Origin: Gammaproteobacteria bacterium
Lineage (GTDB): Bacteria; Pseudomonadota; Gammaproteobacteria; DSM-19610
Length of the DNA: 64,000 nt
Assembly (NCBI GenBank): GCA_011321775.1
Contig: DROT01000005.1
Span: 1 to 64,000 of the forward strand
Reading direction: 5' to 3'
Below the pieces are notes generated by a model. The model searched no databases and had not been told where the DNA came from. It was given only the letters and a program-made list of their open reading frames with translations. Below, piece after piece: positions 46,484 to 55,795 of the stretch. The translations under genes and the position numbers were made by a program. Numbering within the stretch: the stretch's first letter is position 1; each line of letters begins with the position of its first letter.

Positions 46484-48564
46484 GCCAGAGCCTCTACGTC
46501 ACCGGCGCGGAACACGGCAGCGGCAAGTCGGTGCTGGTACTCGCCATGATGGAGACCCTCACCGGCCAGGGCGCCGCCACCGGCTTCTTCAAACCGGTGG
46601 TACGCGACACGGTCCGGGCCGACCCGCTCATCGAACTGGTACGCCAGCGCTATGCCCTGGAGCAGACGGTGGAAGAGCTCTACGGCTGCCGCGCCGGCGA
46701 GGCGCGCGAGCTGATCCGCGCCGACCGCTACGACGAGCTGCTGGAACGGATCCTGGGCAAATTCCGGCGCCTGCAGTCGCAGTTCGACCGCATGATCTGC
46801 GCCGGCACCGACTACGCCGGCGGCTATGCCGCCATGGAACTCGATTTCAATTGCGACGTCGCCAACAACCTCGGCTGTTCCATCCTGCCGGTCGTGCGCG
46901 GCCGGGGTCGCAGCAACCAGGAGATCGTCGACGCCACCACCGGTTTCCTCAAGTCGCTGCAGGAACGCGACGGCGACGTCCTCGCCACCGTGGTCAACCG
47001 CGTGCCCCCGGGGCAGCTCCAGACCCTGCGGCAACAACTGCAAGCGGGGGACACCGGCGAGCGCGTCTACGCCATACCGGAGGATCCGCTGCTGGCAAAG
47101 CCGACCCTCGGCGACATCGCCCGTGAGCTCGACTACCCGCTGGTCTATGGCGAGGACGGCGGCCTCAGCCGCACCGTGGACAACTACAAGGTCGCCGCCA
47201 TGCACGTGCCGGACTTCCTCGACTACGTGGAGGAAGGCAGCCTCATCATCACCCCCGGCGATCGCGCCGACATCATCCTGGCCGCCTTCGGCACCTACCC
47301 CTCGAGCGCCTATCCGCAGATTGCCGGCCTGCTGCTCACCGGCCATCTGAAGCCGGCGCCGCAGGTAATGGATCTGCTCGCCGGTACCGGCCGGCCGCCC
47401 TTCGCGGTGCTGGCGGCGCCCGGCGACACCTTCACCGTGGCCATGAAGGTCAGCCGGGTGGCGGCCGAACTGCAGCCGCACGACGAGCACAAGATCGCCT
47501 CGGCACTCGGCCTGGTCGAGGCGCACGTCGACCTGCAACAGCTCGCGCGCGCGCTGGAGACACGCCGCAGCGAGCGCATGACACCGCTGATGTTCGAATA
47601 CGAGCTGATCCAGCGTGCGCGCGCCCGGCTCCGGCATATCGTGCTGCCGGAGGGCGGCGAGGAGCGCATCCTGCGCGCCGCCGAGATCCTCAGGCTGCGC
47701 GGCGTCGCGCGCCTGACGCTGCTGGGTGATGAACAGGAGATCCGCGGCCGCATCCAGGCGCTGGGGCTGCAGCTGCAGGAAGTGGAGATCATCGATCCGC
47801 TGCACTCGCCGCTGCGCCAGCCCTACGCCGAGCGCTACTACGAACTGCGCAGGCACAAGGGCATTTCCCGCCAGATGGCCTTCGACACCCTCGCCGACGT
47901 CAGCTACTTCGGCACCATGATGGTGTACCGGGGCGAGGCCGACGGCATGGTCTCGGGCGCGGTGCACACCACCCAGCACACCATCCGCCCCGCCTTCGAG
48001 ATCATCCGCACGCGCCCGGGCACGCGCATCGTCTCCAGCGTGTTCTTCATGTGCCTGGAAGACCGGGTGCTGGTCTACGGCGACTGTGCCGTGAACCCCG
48101 ACCCGGATGCCGAACAGCTGGCCGACATCGCCATCAGCTCGGCCGACACCGCCCGCGCCTTCGGTATCGAACCGCGTATCGCCATGCTGTCCTATTCCAC
48201 CGGCGACTCCGGCAAGGGCGCGGCCGTCGACAAGGTGCGCGAGGCGACGCGTATTGCGCGCGAGCGCCGCCCGGACCTCAAGATCGAGGGGCCCATGCAG
48301 TACGACGCCGCCGTCGATGCCAGCGTGGCGCGCACCAAGATGCCCGGCAGCGAAGTCGCCGGCAGCGCCACGGTGTTCATCTTTCCCGACCTCAATACCG
48401 GCAACAACACCTACAAGGCAGTGCAGCGTTCCGCGGGCGCCATCGCCATCGGGCCGGTGCTGCAGGGACTCAACAAGCCGGTAAACGACCTCAGTCGCGG
48501 TTGCAATGTCACCGACATCGTCGACACCGTCGCCATCACCGCGGTGCAGGCACAGGTCGGATGA
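46480..48564 (+). CDS. pta: phosphate acetyltransferase, long form
   Basis: Interconverts acetyl-CoA and acetyl phosphate. 694 aa, three domains: an N-terminal BioD-like P-loop (GAEHGSGKSVLVLAMMETL), a DRTGG domain (~215-320) and the catalytic PTA_PTB domain (LPEGGEERILRAAEILRLRG to SRGCNVTDIVDTVAITAVQ). Starts inside glgX and overlaps ackA. With xfp it can turn acetyl phosphate into acetyl-CoA. Confidence 0.97.
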
Positions 48565-49775
48565 AGGTCCTGGTCCTCAATTCCGGCAGTTCCTCCATCA
48601 AGTACCAGCTGTTCGCCCTGCCTGCGGGCGAGGTGCTGGTCTCCGGAATGGTGGAGCGCATCGGCGAGGCACAGGGAGCGCACCGCTACCGCTGCGGTGA
48701 TAGCGGCGAACAGATCGAGAACGACCGCTTCGGCGACCACCGCGCCGCCCTGGAACGCATCCTCGAGACCCTGGGCGCCTCGGGGGCGGTGCGCGAAGCG
48801 GGCGAGCTGTATGCCATCGGCCATCGGGTGGTGCACGGCGGCGAACGCTTCCGCCTGCCGGTGCGTATCGACCAGACCGTGCTGGAACAGATCCGCGACA
48901 TGATCCCGCTGGCGCCCCTGCACAACCCGGCCAACCTCCTGGGCATCGAGGTCTCCATGCAGGCCGCACCGGGCGTGCCGCAGGTGGCCGTGTTCGACAC
49001 CGCCTTCCACCACAGCATCCCGCCGCACGCCGGGCACTACGCCCTGCCACGGCGGCTCTACCGCGAGGAGCGGGTGCGCCGCTACGGCTTCCACGGCACC
49101 TCCCACGGCTACGTGACCCGCCAGGCCGCCGCCTTCCTCGGGCGGGCGCCGGACTCGCTGCGCATCATCAGCCTGCACTTGGGCAACGGCGCCAGCGCCT
49201 GCGCCGTCCTCGGCGGTCGCAGCATCGACACCTCCATGGGCATGACGCCGCTGGAGGGGCTGGTGATGGGCACCCGCTGCGGCGACATCGACCCGGCCAT
49301 CCCCTTCTACTTGGCGCGCGAGAAGCAGCTGTCGCTGGAGCAGATCGATGCCCTGCTCAACAGGGAAAGCGGCCTGCGCGGCCTGTGCGGCAGCAACGAC
49401 ATGCGCGAAGTGCTGCAGCTGGCTGCAGACGGCAACGAGGACGCGCGCCTGGCACTGGACCTCTATTGCTACCGTATCAAGAAATACATCGGCGCCTATT
49501 TCGCCGTGCTCGGGGGACTGGATGCCCTGGTGTTCACCGCCGGGATCGGCGAACACGCCGCCGCCATCCGCAGCCGGGTGTGCGAGGATCTCGAGGCCCT
49601 CGGCATCCGCCTCGACCCGGCCCGCAACGAGGCCCCGGGCGGCGACATCCGGGCCATTCAGGCGGACGACGCCAGGGTCGCGATACTGGTCGTCCCCACC
49701 GACGAGGAACTGGAAATCGCCCTTCAGACCCTGTCCTGCCTGCAGGGCGGGGCCGATTTCAACGCCCCCGGTTGA
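48561..49775 (+). CDS. ackA: acetate kinase
   Basis: Makes ATP and acetate from acetyl phosphate. 404 aa. Signatures: MKVLVLNSGSSSIKYQLF at the start and YGFHGTSHGYVTRQAA (residues ~178-193); also SLHLGNGASACAVLGGRS and FTAGIGEHAAAIR. Its ATG overlaps the pta stop (ATGA). Last gene of the storage-sugar fermentation operon. Confidence 0.98.
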   Translation: MKVLVLNSGSSSIKYQLFALPAGEVLVSGMVERIGEAQGAHRYRCGDSGEQIENDRFGDHRAALERILETLGASGAVREAGELYAIGHRVVHGGERFRLPVRIDQTVLEQIRDMIPLAPLHNPANLLGIEVSMQAAPGVPQVAVFDTAFHHSIPPHAGHYALPRRLYREERVRRYGFHGTSHGYVTRQAAAFLGRAPDSLRIISLHLGNGASACAVLGGRSIDTSMGMTPLEGLVMGTRCGDIDPAIPFYLAREKQLSLEQIDALLNRESGLRGLCGSNDMREVLQLAADGNEDARLALDLYCYRIKKYIGAYFAVLGGLDALVFTAGIGEHAAAIRSRVCEDLEALGIRLDPARNEAPGGDIRAIQADDARVAILVVPTDEELEIALQTLSCLQGGADFNAPG

Positions 49776-49812
49776 TGGAAAACGCCGGACAGCGCACCTA
49801 TTATCGACTTTT

Positions 49813-49854
49813 CTGATACAGATCAGACAACTGGCGGATTGCAGCGGGGATAAT
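49813..49854 (+). promoter_or_regulatory. FNR-type box and -10 of the glycosyltransferase-like/oxygenase operon
   Basis: CTGATACAGATCAG (49813-49826), eight of ten matches to TTGAT-N4-ATCAA and itself a palindrome. GATAAT (49849-49854) follows with 32 nt between centres, the same class II spacing as at hemN; predicted start near 49861. Confidence 0.65.
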
Positions 49855-49899
49855 CGCCCGATTTTGGGCCCCCCGAGACCGCAAGTGGAGGACGACAGC

Positions 49900-50802
49900 G
49901 TGGATCATTGCGTATTCATCCAGGCGAACGACAAGCAGATGCTCGGTGCCATCGTGGCCGAGTACGCCCTGCGTCGCAACTCGAAGCACAACGACCGCTT
50001 CGACGTGCGCATCATGCACTACGACGACATTCCGGTGTTCCGCGAGCACGAGGGACAGAAGTTCCTGCGCGGCGGCGGCAAGCGCGTGTGGGTACGCGAC
50101 GACCTGCAGTCCTTCACCCCCAGCCGCTTCCTGCCACCGCAGCTGATGGGCTACCAGGGGCGCGCGGTGGTCATCGACCCCGACGTGTTCGCTCTCGCCG
50201 ACGTCTGGGAACTGCTGTCGCGCGACATGCAGGGCAAGGCCATCCTGTGTCGTCCCAAGTCCGGCAACAAGGGCAGGCACGGCTGCCTCGCCACCAGCGT
50301 CATGCTGCTCGACTGCGCCAGACTCACCCACTGGAAGTTCGAGGAACAGTTCCATGCCATGTTCGAGGGCAAGCGTGACTACCTCAAGTGGGTGTGCCTG
50401 AAGTACGAGGACCGCGACACCATCGGCCTGTTCGAGAACGAGTGGAACGACTTCGACCACCTCGACGAGAACACCAAGATGCTGCACACCACCAAGCGCA
50501 AGCACCAGCCCTGGAAGACCGGTCTGCCGATCGATTACCGGCCCGCCGATACCTTCCAGCTGTTTCCGCCCAAGCACTGGATCCGCCGCGCCCGCCGCAG
50601 CCTGTTCGGCGACTACGGCCTGCTGGGCCACTACGGCCGCCACCCGGACCCGAAGCAGGAAGCCTTCTTCTTCGGCCTGGTACGCGAATGCCTGGACAAG
50701 GGCATCGTTACCGAGGAACAGCTGCGCCGCGAGATGGAACTCAACCACCTGCGCCACGACGCGCTGGAACTGCTGGAGCGCATCGAGCCGCTGGCAGCCT
50801 GA
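49900..50802 (+). CDS. predicted glycosyltransferase-like protein (300 aa)
   Basis: Probably a GT-A-fold glycosyltransferase, loosely like family 8. GTG 49900 has GGAGG 8 nt upstream. The N-terminus VFIQANDKQMLGAIVAEYALRR looks like a nucleotide-sugar fold start; D93-P-D95 in AVVIDPDVFALADVWELL could be the metal-binding DxD. No membrane helix. Shares an FNR-type promoter with the oxygenase gene after it. Acceptor unknown. The assignment is by pattern and could be wrong. Confidence 0.55.
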   Translation: MDHCVFIQANDKQMLGAIVAEYALRRNSKHNDRFDVRIMHYDDIPVFREHEGQKFLRGGGKRVWVRDDLQSFTPSRFLPPQLMGYQGRAVVIDPDVFALADVWELLSRDMQGKAILCRPKSGNKGRHGCLATSVMLLDCARLTHWKFEEQFHAMFEGKRDYLKWVCLKYEDRDTIGLFENEWNDFDHLDENTKMLHTTKRKHQPWKTGLPIDYRPADTFQLFPPKHWIRRARRSLFGDYGLLGHYGRHPDPKQEAFFFGLVRECLDKGIVTEEQLRREMELNHLRHDALELLERIEPLAA

Positions 50803-50840
50803 GCTGCACAGGACGAAACACCAACCGCGAGGTCAACCCG

Positions 50841-51470
50841 ATGTCCATGATCAAGCTCGACGCCATCGACGCGGCGTCGCTGGAAACCGAGCCCTACGAC
50901 TACCTGGTGGTGCCGGGCGTCATCGACGCCGGCAACATCGAGATGATCAACCGCGACTACCCGCGGATCGAGGAACCGACCAACTTCGACCCTTCGGAAC
51001 TCGAGTACGGCCCGGCCTTCGCCCAGCTGCTGCAGGAGCTCGACAGCCCCGAGTTCGAACAGCACGTGGCGCGCAAGTTCGGCGTCGATCTCGACGGCGC
51101 CATCAAGACCATCACGGTACGCAAGTACTCCGAACCCAGCGACGGCCACATCCATGCCGACCACTGGAGCAAGATCATCACCCTGCTGGTGTATTTCAAT
51201 CCCGAGTGGCACCAGGAGGGCGGCCGCTTCCGGGTACTGCGCTCGCAGCACGACATCGAGGACTACCAGGCCGAGGTACCGCCGCTGGCCGGCACCCTGC
51301 TCGCCTTCCACCGCTGCGACCATTCCTGGCACGGCTACAAGAGCTTCGACGGCGAGCGCCGCATGATCCAGATGAGCTGGGTCAAGCCCAACCGCTTCGC
51401 CTGGTATGCCCAGCAGACCGCCCGCTTCGTCACCCACTCCTGCAAGCGGGTGGCGCGCGTCTTCAGCTGA
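50841..51470 (+). CDS. 2-oxoglutarate/Fe(II)-dependent oxygenase
   Basis: 209-aa double-stranded beta-helix oxygenase (2OG-FeII_Oxy_3-like). Iron ligands H105-x-D107 (HIHADHW) and a distal His164 (SWHGYKSF), with Arg173/174 nearby to hold 2-oxoglutarate. Resembles prolyl-hydroxylase-like or small-molecule hydroxylases; substrate unknown. 38 nt after the glycosyltransferase-like gene, so the two may modify the same molecule. An oxygen-using enzyme behind an FNR-type box is unexpected. Confidence 0.85.
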   Translation: MSMIKLDAIDAASLETEPYDYLVVPGVIDAGNIEMINRDYPRIEEPTNFDPSELEYGPAFAQLLQELDSPEFEQHVARKFGVDLDGAIKTITVRKYSEPSDGHIHADHWSKIITLLVYFNPEWHQEGGRFRVLRSQHDIEDYQAEVPPLAGTLLAFHRCDHSWHGYKSFDGERRMIQMSWVKPNRFAWYAQQTARFVTHSCKRVARVFS

Positions 51471-51860
51471 GTTCGAGGCCATTCCCACAGCCGCGGAAAC
51501 GCACGGAAGCAGCCTCCGGTTTTCTTCCGGGCACTTCGTATATCCAAGCGACTATCCAACGCCGCGAGCCGGATCATGTCTCTGACCGAATCGACCGCGC
51601 CTTGAAATGGGCCGGATTTTCCGGAAAAAGCCGGCCGTTGTCTGAGCGCAGCGAGTCCAGTGCTCTATCCCCCGGACAATCCGGCCCATTTCAAGGAAAC
51701 AAGCGGTCGTCTGAGGGAAGAGACATGATCCGGCTCGCGGCATTGGATAGTCGCGCCTTCCTAATCCCACGGCATTCACCCGGGAAAACGCGCCCTCCGG
51801 CCATGGCAATCGCCGCAGCCCGCCGATAGGATGGCGTCTTCGCGAACACGGAGATGCCCC
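51471..51860. other. 390-nt non-coding gap containing an inverted-repeat element
   Basis: No gene is supported. Most of it (51548-51754) is the inverted-repeat element listed separately; the rest is unremarkable flank, with a ribosome site for the DUF4202 gene near 51850. Confidence 0.6.
51548..51754. repeat. 207-bp MITE-like inverted-repeat element
   Basis: The 36-nt ends (51548-51583 and 51719-51754) are reverse complements with one mismatch. Inside, CGACCGC (51592-51598 / 51703-51709) and CCTTGAAATGGGCCGGATT (51600-51618 / 51678-51696) also pair, with 6 nt separating the two on the right against 1 nt on the left. No transposase. The sequence differs from the element at 2915-3078. TATCCAA just left of the element is repeated inside it. 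Confidence 0.75.
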
Positions 51861-52517
51861 ATGACAGAGACGCCGTTCGAACGGGCCATGGCCCTCATCG
51901 ACGCCGCCAACCGCGAGGACCCCAACCAGGAGACCGCCGACGGTCGCAGCTGGCCGAAGGAACTGCTGTACTCGCAGCGCATGTCGGACATGCTGGAACG
52001 CTTCGACCCGCAGGCCGACGAGGCCATGAAGCTGGCCGTACGCGCCCAGCACATCCAGCGCTGGAAATCACCGCGTGACGCCTACCCGGCCGGACGCAAG
52101 GGCTACCATCAATGGCGTACCGGCCTCTACAGCTTCCACGCCGATACCGTCGCCGCCCTGCTGCAGCAGGCAGGCTACGACGCAGACTTCATCGAGCGGG
52201 TGCACCAGGCGGTGGCCAAGCGCTCGCTGCGCACCAGTCCCGACACCCAGCTGGTCGAGGACGTTGCCGGCCTGGTTTTCCTCGAACACTACATGCAGGG
52301 CTTCTACGACCGGCATCCCGAGTACGACGAGGCCAAGTGGATCGACATCATCCGCAAGACCTGGCGCAAGATGTCGGAAAAGGCGCACGCCTTCGCCCTC
52401 TCCGGCGCGGTCGCACTGCCCGAAGCCCTGGTGCCGGTGATCCGCAAGGCGGTGTCAGGCGACGCTAAACAGACCCCGCGTGGCGCGCATACAGGCGCAC
52501 GGCAGCACCAAGGTTGA
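51861..52517 (+). CDS. DUF4202-family protein (218 aa)
   Basis: Unknown function, helical and cytoplasmic. Matches the DUF4202 pattern: FERAMALIDAANREDPNQE, SQRMSDMLERF, AQHIQRWKSPRDAYPAGRKGYHQWR, and LVEDVAGLVFLEHYM. Several His residues (AQHIQRW, FLEHYM) resemble a degenerate HD-type metal site. A GGAG lies upstream of ATG 51861. Its 3' end overlaps the tail of the convergent NnrS-like gene by 53 nt. Confidence 0.85.
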   Translation: MTETPFERAMALIDAANREDPNQETADGRSWPKELLYSQRMSDMLERFDPQADEAMKLAVRAQHIQRWKSPRDAYPAGRKGYHQWRTGLYSFHADTVAALLQQAGYDADFIERVHQAVAKRSLRTSPDTQLVEDVAGLVFLEHYMQGFYDRHPEYDEAKWIDIIRKTWRKMSEKAHAFALSGAVALPEALVPVIRKAVSGDAKQTPRGAHTGARQHQG

Positions 52518-53757
52518 ACAGCAGCAATCCGTTCGAGGCCAGCAACAGCACGGCACCCGCCTGCGCCCAGCGACCGTTCGTTGCCGCAACAGCCGCCAAC
52601 AACAGCACCAGCGCCGCCGCGTGCAACAGGAACTGCCATTTCATCCGTTGCGGGGCGATGACCTCGTGGATGTTGGGCGTATACAGGCGCGTACCCGGCG
52701 GCACCAGGCCCTTGAGCACCGGCATGCGCAGGTGCAGCCACACCAGGAAGGGCACGATCTTGTAGAGCATGCCGTTGATGACGGAGACGGCGAACCCGGC
52801 GAGGAACAGCAGGCCCGCGAGCACGGCCAGCTCCGGCCCGGCGGAGCCGCCGCGGACATACGCATAGCCTTCGAGGCCCGCAGCGGCCAGCAGGCACGCC
52901 ATGCCGAGGCGCCAGAACCAGACGGTGACATCGAAACGCTTCCGGCGCCGCCGCTGCAGCAAGTGCAGGCTGACCAGTGCATAGACAGCTGCCAGCACGG
53001 TCAACGCCAGGAGCGCCCCCTGCCGCAGCGCATCCAGCGGCGCCACGCTGCCGGTGAGCAACAGCACCACCAGCAAAGGCGGAAGCCAGCGCTCCAGCGT
53101 TTTCGGATAGGGCGGCGTGGTCAGGAACATGGGAATCACCTGCGTCGAGATGCCGACCACCAGCACCAGTATCCAACCGGCCAGCCCCCAGCCGGCGTGG
53201 TAGTCGGTCAGCGCGCGCTGCAAGGGCACCGCCGGCAACGCGTGGCCGGCCGCCAGCCAGCCGCCGAGACCCGCTGTCACCGCCAGCGCCATCACCGCCA
53301 GCCGTACCGCGCGCGCCGGGCCGCCACCCTTTGCCCCCTGCCTCAGGGCGATGAGGGTACCGGCGGCAAACAGCAACAGCACCGGCACCAGCAGCATCGC
53401 GGCGATGAGGAACAACATGGCCTGCCGCCACTCGAAGGCCGCCACCAGGCACAGGGTGCCGGCCGTCAGCAGCCCGTGGACCAGGCGCGCGGCAGGCTCG
53501 GTGCGCGGAAAGGAAGTTCCCATCACCACCGGCAGCATCTGGAACAGCGCGCCCAGCATCGCCATGGCAATGTAACCGAGCGTGAAGGCGTGGGTGACGG
53601 CCAGCGTTGCCGGCAGCCAGCGAGACTGCAGCAACAGCCCGCCGTCGAACAGGATCAGCGTGGCGGCGAGGATGCCGAACGCCGGTACCGTGAGGAAGAA
53701 CTGCAGCGGCACCCGGAACCCCGGCGCATCCTCCAGCGACAGGGCGCCGAGATTCAT
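52465..53757 (-). CDS. NnrS-like multi-helix membrane protein
   Basis: 430 aa, about 12 helices. THAFTLGYIAMAMLGALFQMLPVVMG and YHAGWGLAGWILVLVVGISTQVIPMFL resemble NnrS and haem-copper-oxidase subunit I-like proteins found near denitrification genes; conserved His in helices could bind haem or copper. It is last in an operon with hemerythrin and DUF2249 genes (4-nt overlap), a set often tied to nitric oxide. No nitrite or nitric oxide reductase is in this window. Confidence 0.65.
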   Translation of the reverse strand: MNLGALSLEDAPGFRVPLQFFLTVPAFGILAATLILFDGGLLLQSRWLPATLAVTHAFTLGYIAMAMLGALFQMLPVVMGTSFPRTEPAARLVHGLLTAGTLCLVAAFEWRQAMLFLIAAMLLVPVLLLFAAGTLIALRQGAKGGGPARAVRLAVMALAVTAGLGGWLAAGHALPAVPLQRALTDYHAGWGLAGWILVLVVGISTQVIPMFLTTPPYPKTLERWLPPLLVVLLLTGSVAPLDALRQGALLALTVLAAVYALVSLHLLQRRRRKRFDVTVWFWRLGMACLLAAAGLEGYAYVRGGSAGPELAVLAGLLFLAGFAVSVINGMLYKIVPFLVWLHLRMPVLKGLVPPGTRLYTPNIHEVIAPQRMKWQFLLHAAALVLLLAAVAATNGRWAQAGAVLLLASNGLLLFNLGAAVRLYARHAGSV

Positions 53758-53981
53758 TCCGCCCCCTTCCAGATGCGGATCAGCCAGGTGTCATCCGCCT
53801 CGTCGTGACGGGTGCGGTGGCGCCAGCCGCGCGCGTCGAGGATGGGATACAACAGCAACGGCTCGCGCCAGTGGGTAACCTCGAGCTGTTCCCCGGCCTC
53901 CATGAGCTCCAGTTCCGCGAGAATCCGCTCCAGCGGCTCCGGCGCCTCCAGCCCGCGCACGTCCAGCCGGCGAGCCGCCAT
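53754..53981 (-). CDS. DUF2249-domain protein (75 aa)
   Basis: Small TusA/SirA-fold protein of the DUF2249 group. LDVRGLEAPEPLERILAELELMEAGEQLEV is the fold core; the TusA cysteine (CPxP) is replaced by APEP, so it cannot act as a persulfide carrier the same way. The final EADDTWLIRIWKG is typical. Sits 3 nt after the hemerythrin gene and overlaps the NnrS-like gene. Confidence 0.88.
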   Translation of the reverse strand: MAARRLDVRGLEAPEPLERILAELELMEAGEQLEVTHWREPLLLYPILDARGWRHRTRHDEADDTWLIRIWKGAE

Positions 53982-53984
53982 GCC

Positions 53985-54431
53985 TCAGTCGCCGGCGGGG
54001 AAACCCGCGACCCGCTGCGCCAGTTCCCCCAGGGAGTCCTGCAGCACCTGGTCGGCCATGGGATACAGCACCTGCTCTTCCTTGACGTTGTGCTGCTGCA
54101 GGAACAGGAAGAAGGTCTCGCCGGTACCCAGCACCGCATCCTGGTCGCGGGACTCCACGGCTTCGCCCAGACGCTGCAGCAGTTCCCGCAACTCGGCGTG
54201 TTCCCCGCGCATCACCTGCGTGGGACCGGCCTGCATGCCGGTCTTGTCCTCGAACAGCGGGAACAGCCCCTCCTCCTCGTTGCTGAAATGCTGCAGGGTG
54301 TCGCGGCTCAGCTGCTGGTACAGCTCGGTGGCGCGCGGCCAGTCGGCGCTGCCGACGGCGTCTTCCATGTCCTCGAACACCAGATCACAGGCGCGATGCT
54401 GGCCACTGAAGAAATCGGCGATCGATGCCAT
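53985..54431 (-). CDS. hemerythrin HHE-domain protein
   Basis: 148-aa diiron four-helix protein that may bind O2 or NO, or help iron-cluster repair. Ligand pattern: His12 (GQHRACD), HFSNEEEGLFP, RGEHAELREL and QHNVKEEQVLYPMAD. ATG 54431 chosen for the family-like MASIADFFSGQH start; the longer frame to 54500 has no ribosome site. First gene of the hemerythrin-DUF2249-NnrS-like operon; a TATACT (54470-54465, minus) may be its -10. Confidence 0.88.
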   Translation of the reverse strand: MASIADFFSGQHRACDLVFEDMEDAVGSADWPRATELYQQLSRDTLQHFSNEEEGLFPLFEDKTGMQAGPTQVMRGEHAELRELLQRLGEAVESRDQDAVLGTGETFFLFLQQHNVKEEQVLYPMADQVLQDSLGELAQRVAGFPAGD

Positions 54432-54523
54432 CTCGGTTTCCGGGCGGTAGTTTCGAAGGCGGATAGTATATCGGATCGGGCCCCCGGCTGCGGGCAGCAC
54501 AGAAAAAGGGAGGCAGAACGCCC

Positions 54524-54739
54524 TCAGCCCAGGCTTTCACCGACGAAGAACTTGATGACGTACTTCATGGCAAAACCGAGCACCCCCACCATGAGGCCGA
54601 GAAACAGCACGAACATGCCAAAGCGGCCGGCCTTCGAGTCCTTGCCGAGGCGGTAGACGATGAACACCATGTACGCCATGAGCACGATCAGCCCCACGGG
54701 CAGGGCGTACTCCGTGAGCATTTCGTCGGTAATCTGCAT
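54524..54739 (-). CDS. DUF2788 small membrane protein (71 aa)
   Basis: Two predicted helices (ALPVGLIVLMAYMVFIVYRL and RFGMFVLFLGLMVGVLGFAMKYVIKFF) joined by a short loop DSKAG. This is the DUF2788 pattern; function unknown. Inner membrane. Stands 92 nt upstream of the hemerythrin operon on the same strand. Confidence 0.85.
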   Translation of the reverse strand: MQITDEMLTEYALPVGLIVLMAYMVFIVYRLGKDSKAGRFGMFVLFLGLMVGVLGFAMKYVIKFFVGESLG

Positions 54740-54936
54740 GTTTGGGAAATCCGTCTTGAATACGTTCTTGCCAGGAGGCTGTCATCGACCGGAGGGAAGC
54801 CCGGGAAACTCCATTATCGCACATCCGGACGCGAAAGCGCGTTCCTCACGCTTTCTTGACAAAGCAGGGCCGCACGAAGAACGGCTCCACGGAAGAGGCA
54901 AAAAAAGGACATCCCGGGGATTTGCCGATCATACCC

Positions 54937-55731
54937 TCAGCCGGGGCCGCCCTCCTCCAGGGGGAATACCTTGCGGTACAGCGCGAAGCTGGCGTAGGCC
55001 AGCACCGGCAGCGTGACGGCCAGCAGCGGCAACAGTACGATGGAAACCAGCGTCACCGCGCTGAGCATGACTCCCCAGGCGATACTGCTGCCGATATTGC
55101 CGAACACGGCGCGCACACTGGCGTTCACGGCCCCCACCAGGCTGGCACGGCCCTCGTGCAGCAGCGGCACGGAGAATGCGGATACCGACAGGATGATGAA
55201 GGCCAGGATCGACCCCATCAGCGATCCCCAGAGTTCGAAGGCGATGACGTGCTCGCGCATGCCGATCAGCCACGGCAACTCATAGGGCAGCGCTTCGGAG
55301 CCGATCATCATGGCATAGAGAATGGCCGTATCGGTGATCCAGATCAGGAACAGGAAGGTGCACAGCAGTGTCACCAGCCACAGGCCGCCCGGTGTGCGCG
55401 CGAAGGCGCCGAAGGCGTCCAGCAGGCGCGGGCGACGGCCGCTGGCGCGGATCGTTTCCAGGCGGAAGAAACCGGTCAGCAGCGCCGGCCCCACGAGCAT
55501 GAAACCACCGGCAAAGGGCAGAGCCATGGGAGACAGTCCGAACCAGCCGACGGCGGCCAGCAGCACCAGGCCGATGAGAACGAACACAAGCGCATAGGCC
55601 ATGCTCGGCGCCGGCATGGCGCGAAAACTGCCCCAGCCCTGGGCCAGCGCGTCGGCGATATCCGCGAGGGAGAAGGACCGCGCCACCGGTGCCGACGCGG
55701 CCGGAGCACTTTCCCGGGTGACCTTGTTCAT
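54937..55731 (-). CDS. DUF2189 integral membrane protein (264 aa)
   Basis: About six helices. ADIADALAQGWGSFRAMPAPSMAYALVFVLIG and PLALPFAGG-like segments are typical of the DUF2189 (COG5473) family, sometimes annotated 'cytochrome c oxidase subunit I-like'. No conserved metal-binding His is obvious. ATG 55731 is chosen because upstream frames run into glgP. Function unknown. Confidence 0.85.
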   Translation of the reverse strand: MNKVTRESAPAASAPVARSFSLADIADALAQGWGSFRAMPAPSMAYALVFVLIGLVLLAAVGWFGLSPMALPFAGGFMLVGPALLTGFFRLETIRASGRRPRLLDAFGAFARTPGGLWLVTLLCTFLFLIWITDTAILYAMMIGSEALPYELPWLIGMREHVIAFELWGSLMGSILAFIILSVSAFSVPLLHEGRASLVGAVNASVRAVFGNIGSSIAWGVMLSAVTLVSIVLLPLLAVTLPVLAYASFALYRKVFPLEEGGPG

Positions 55732-55795
55732 GGCCGCGATTATATCCCGCCATGGTGGACCCTGCAGGACAAGCACAGCGGCGCCCGGCCGCGAG

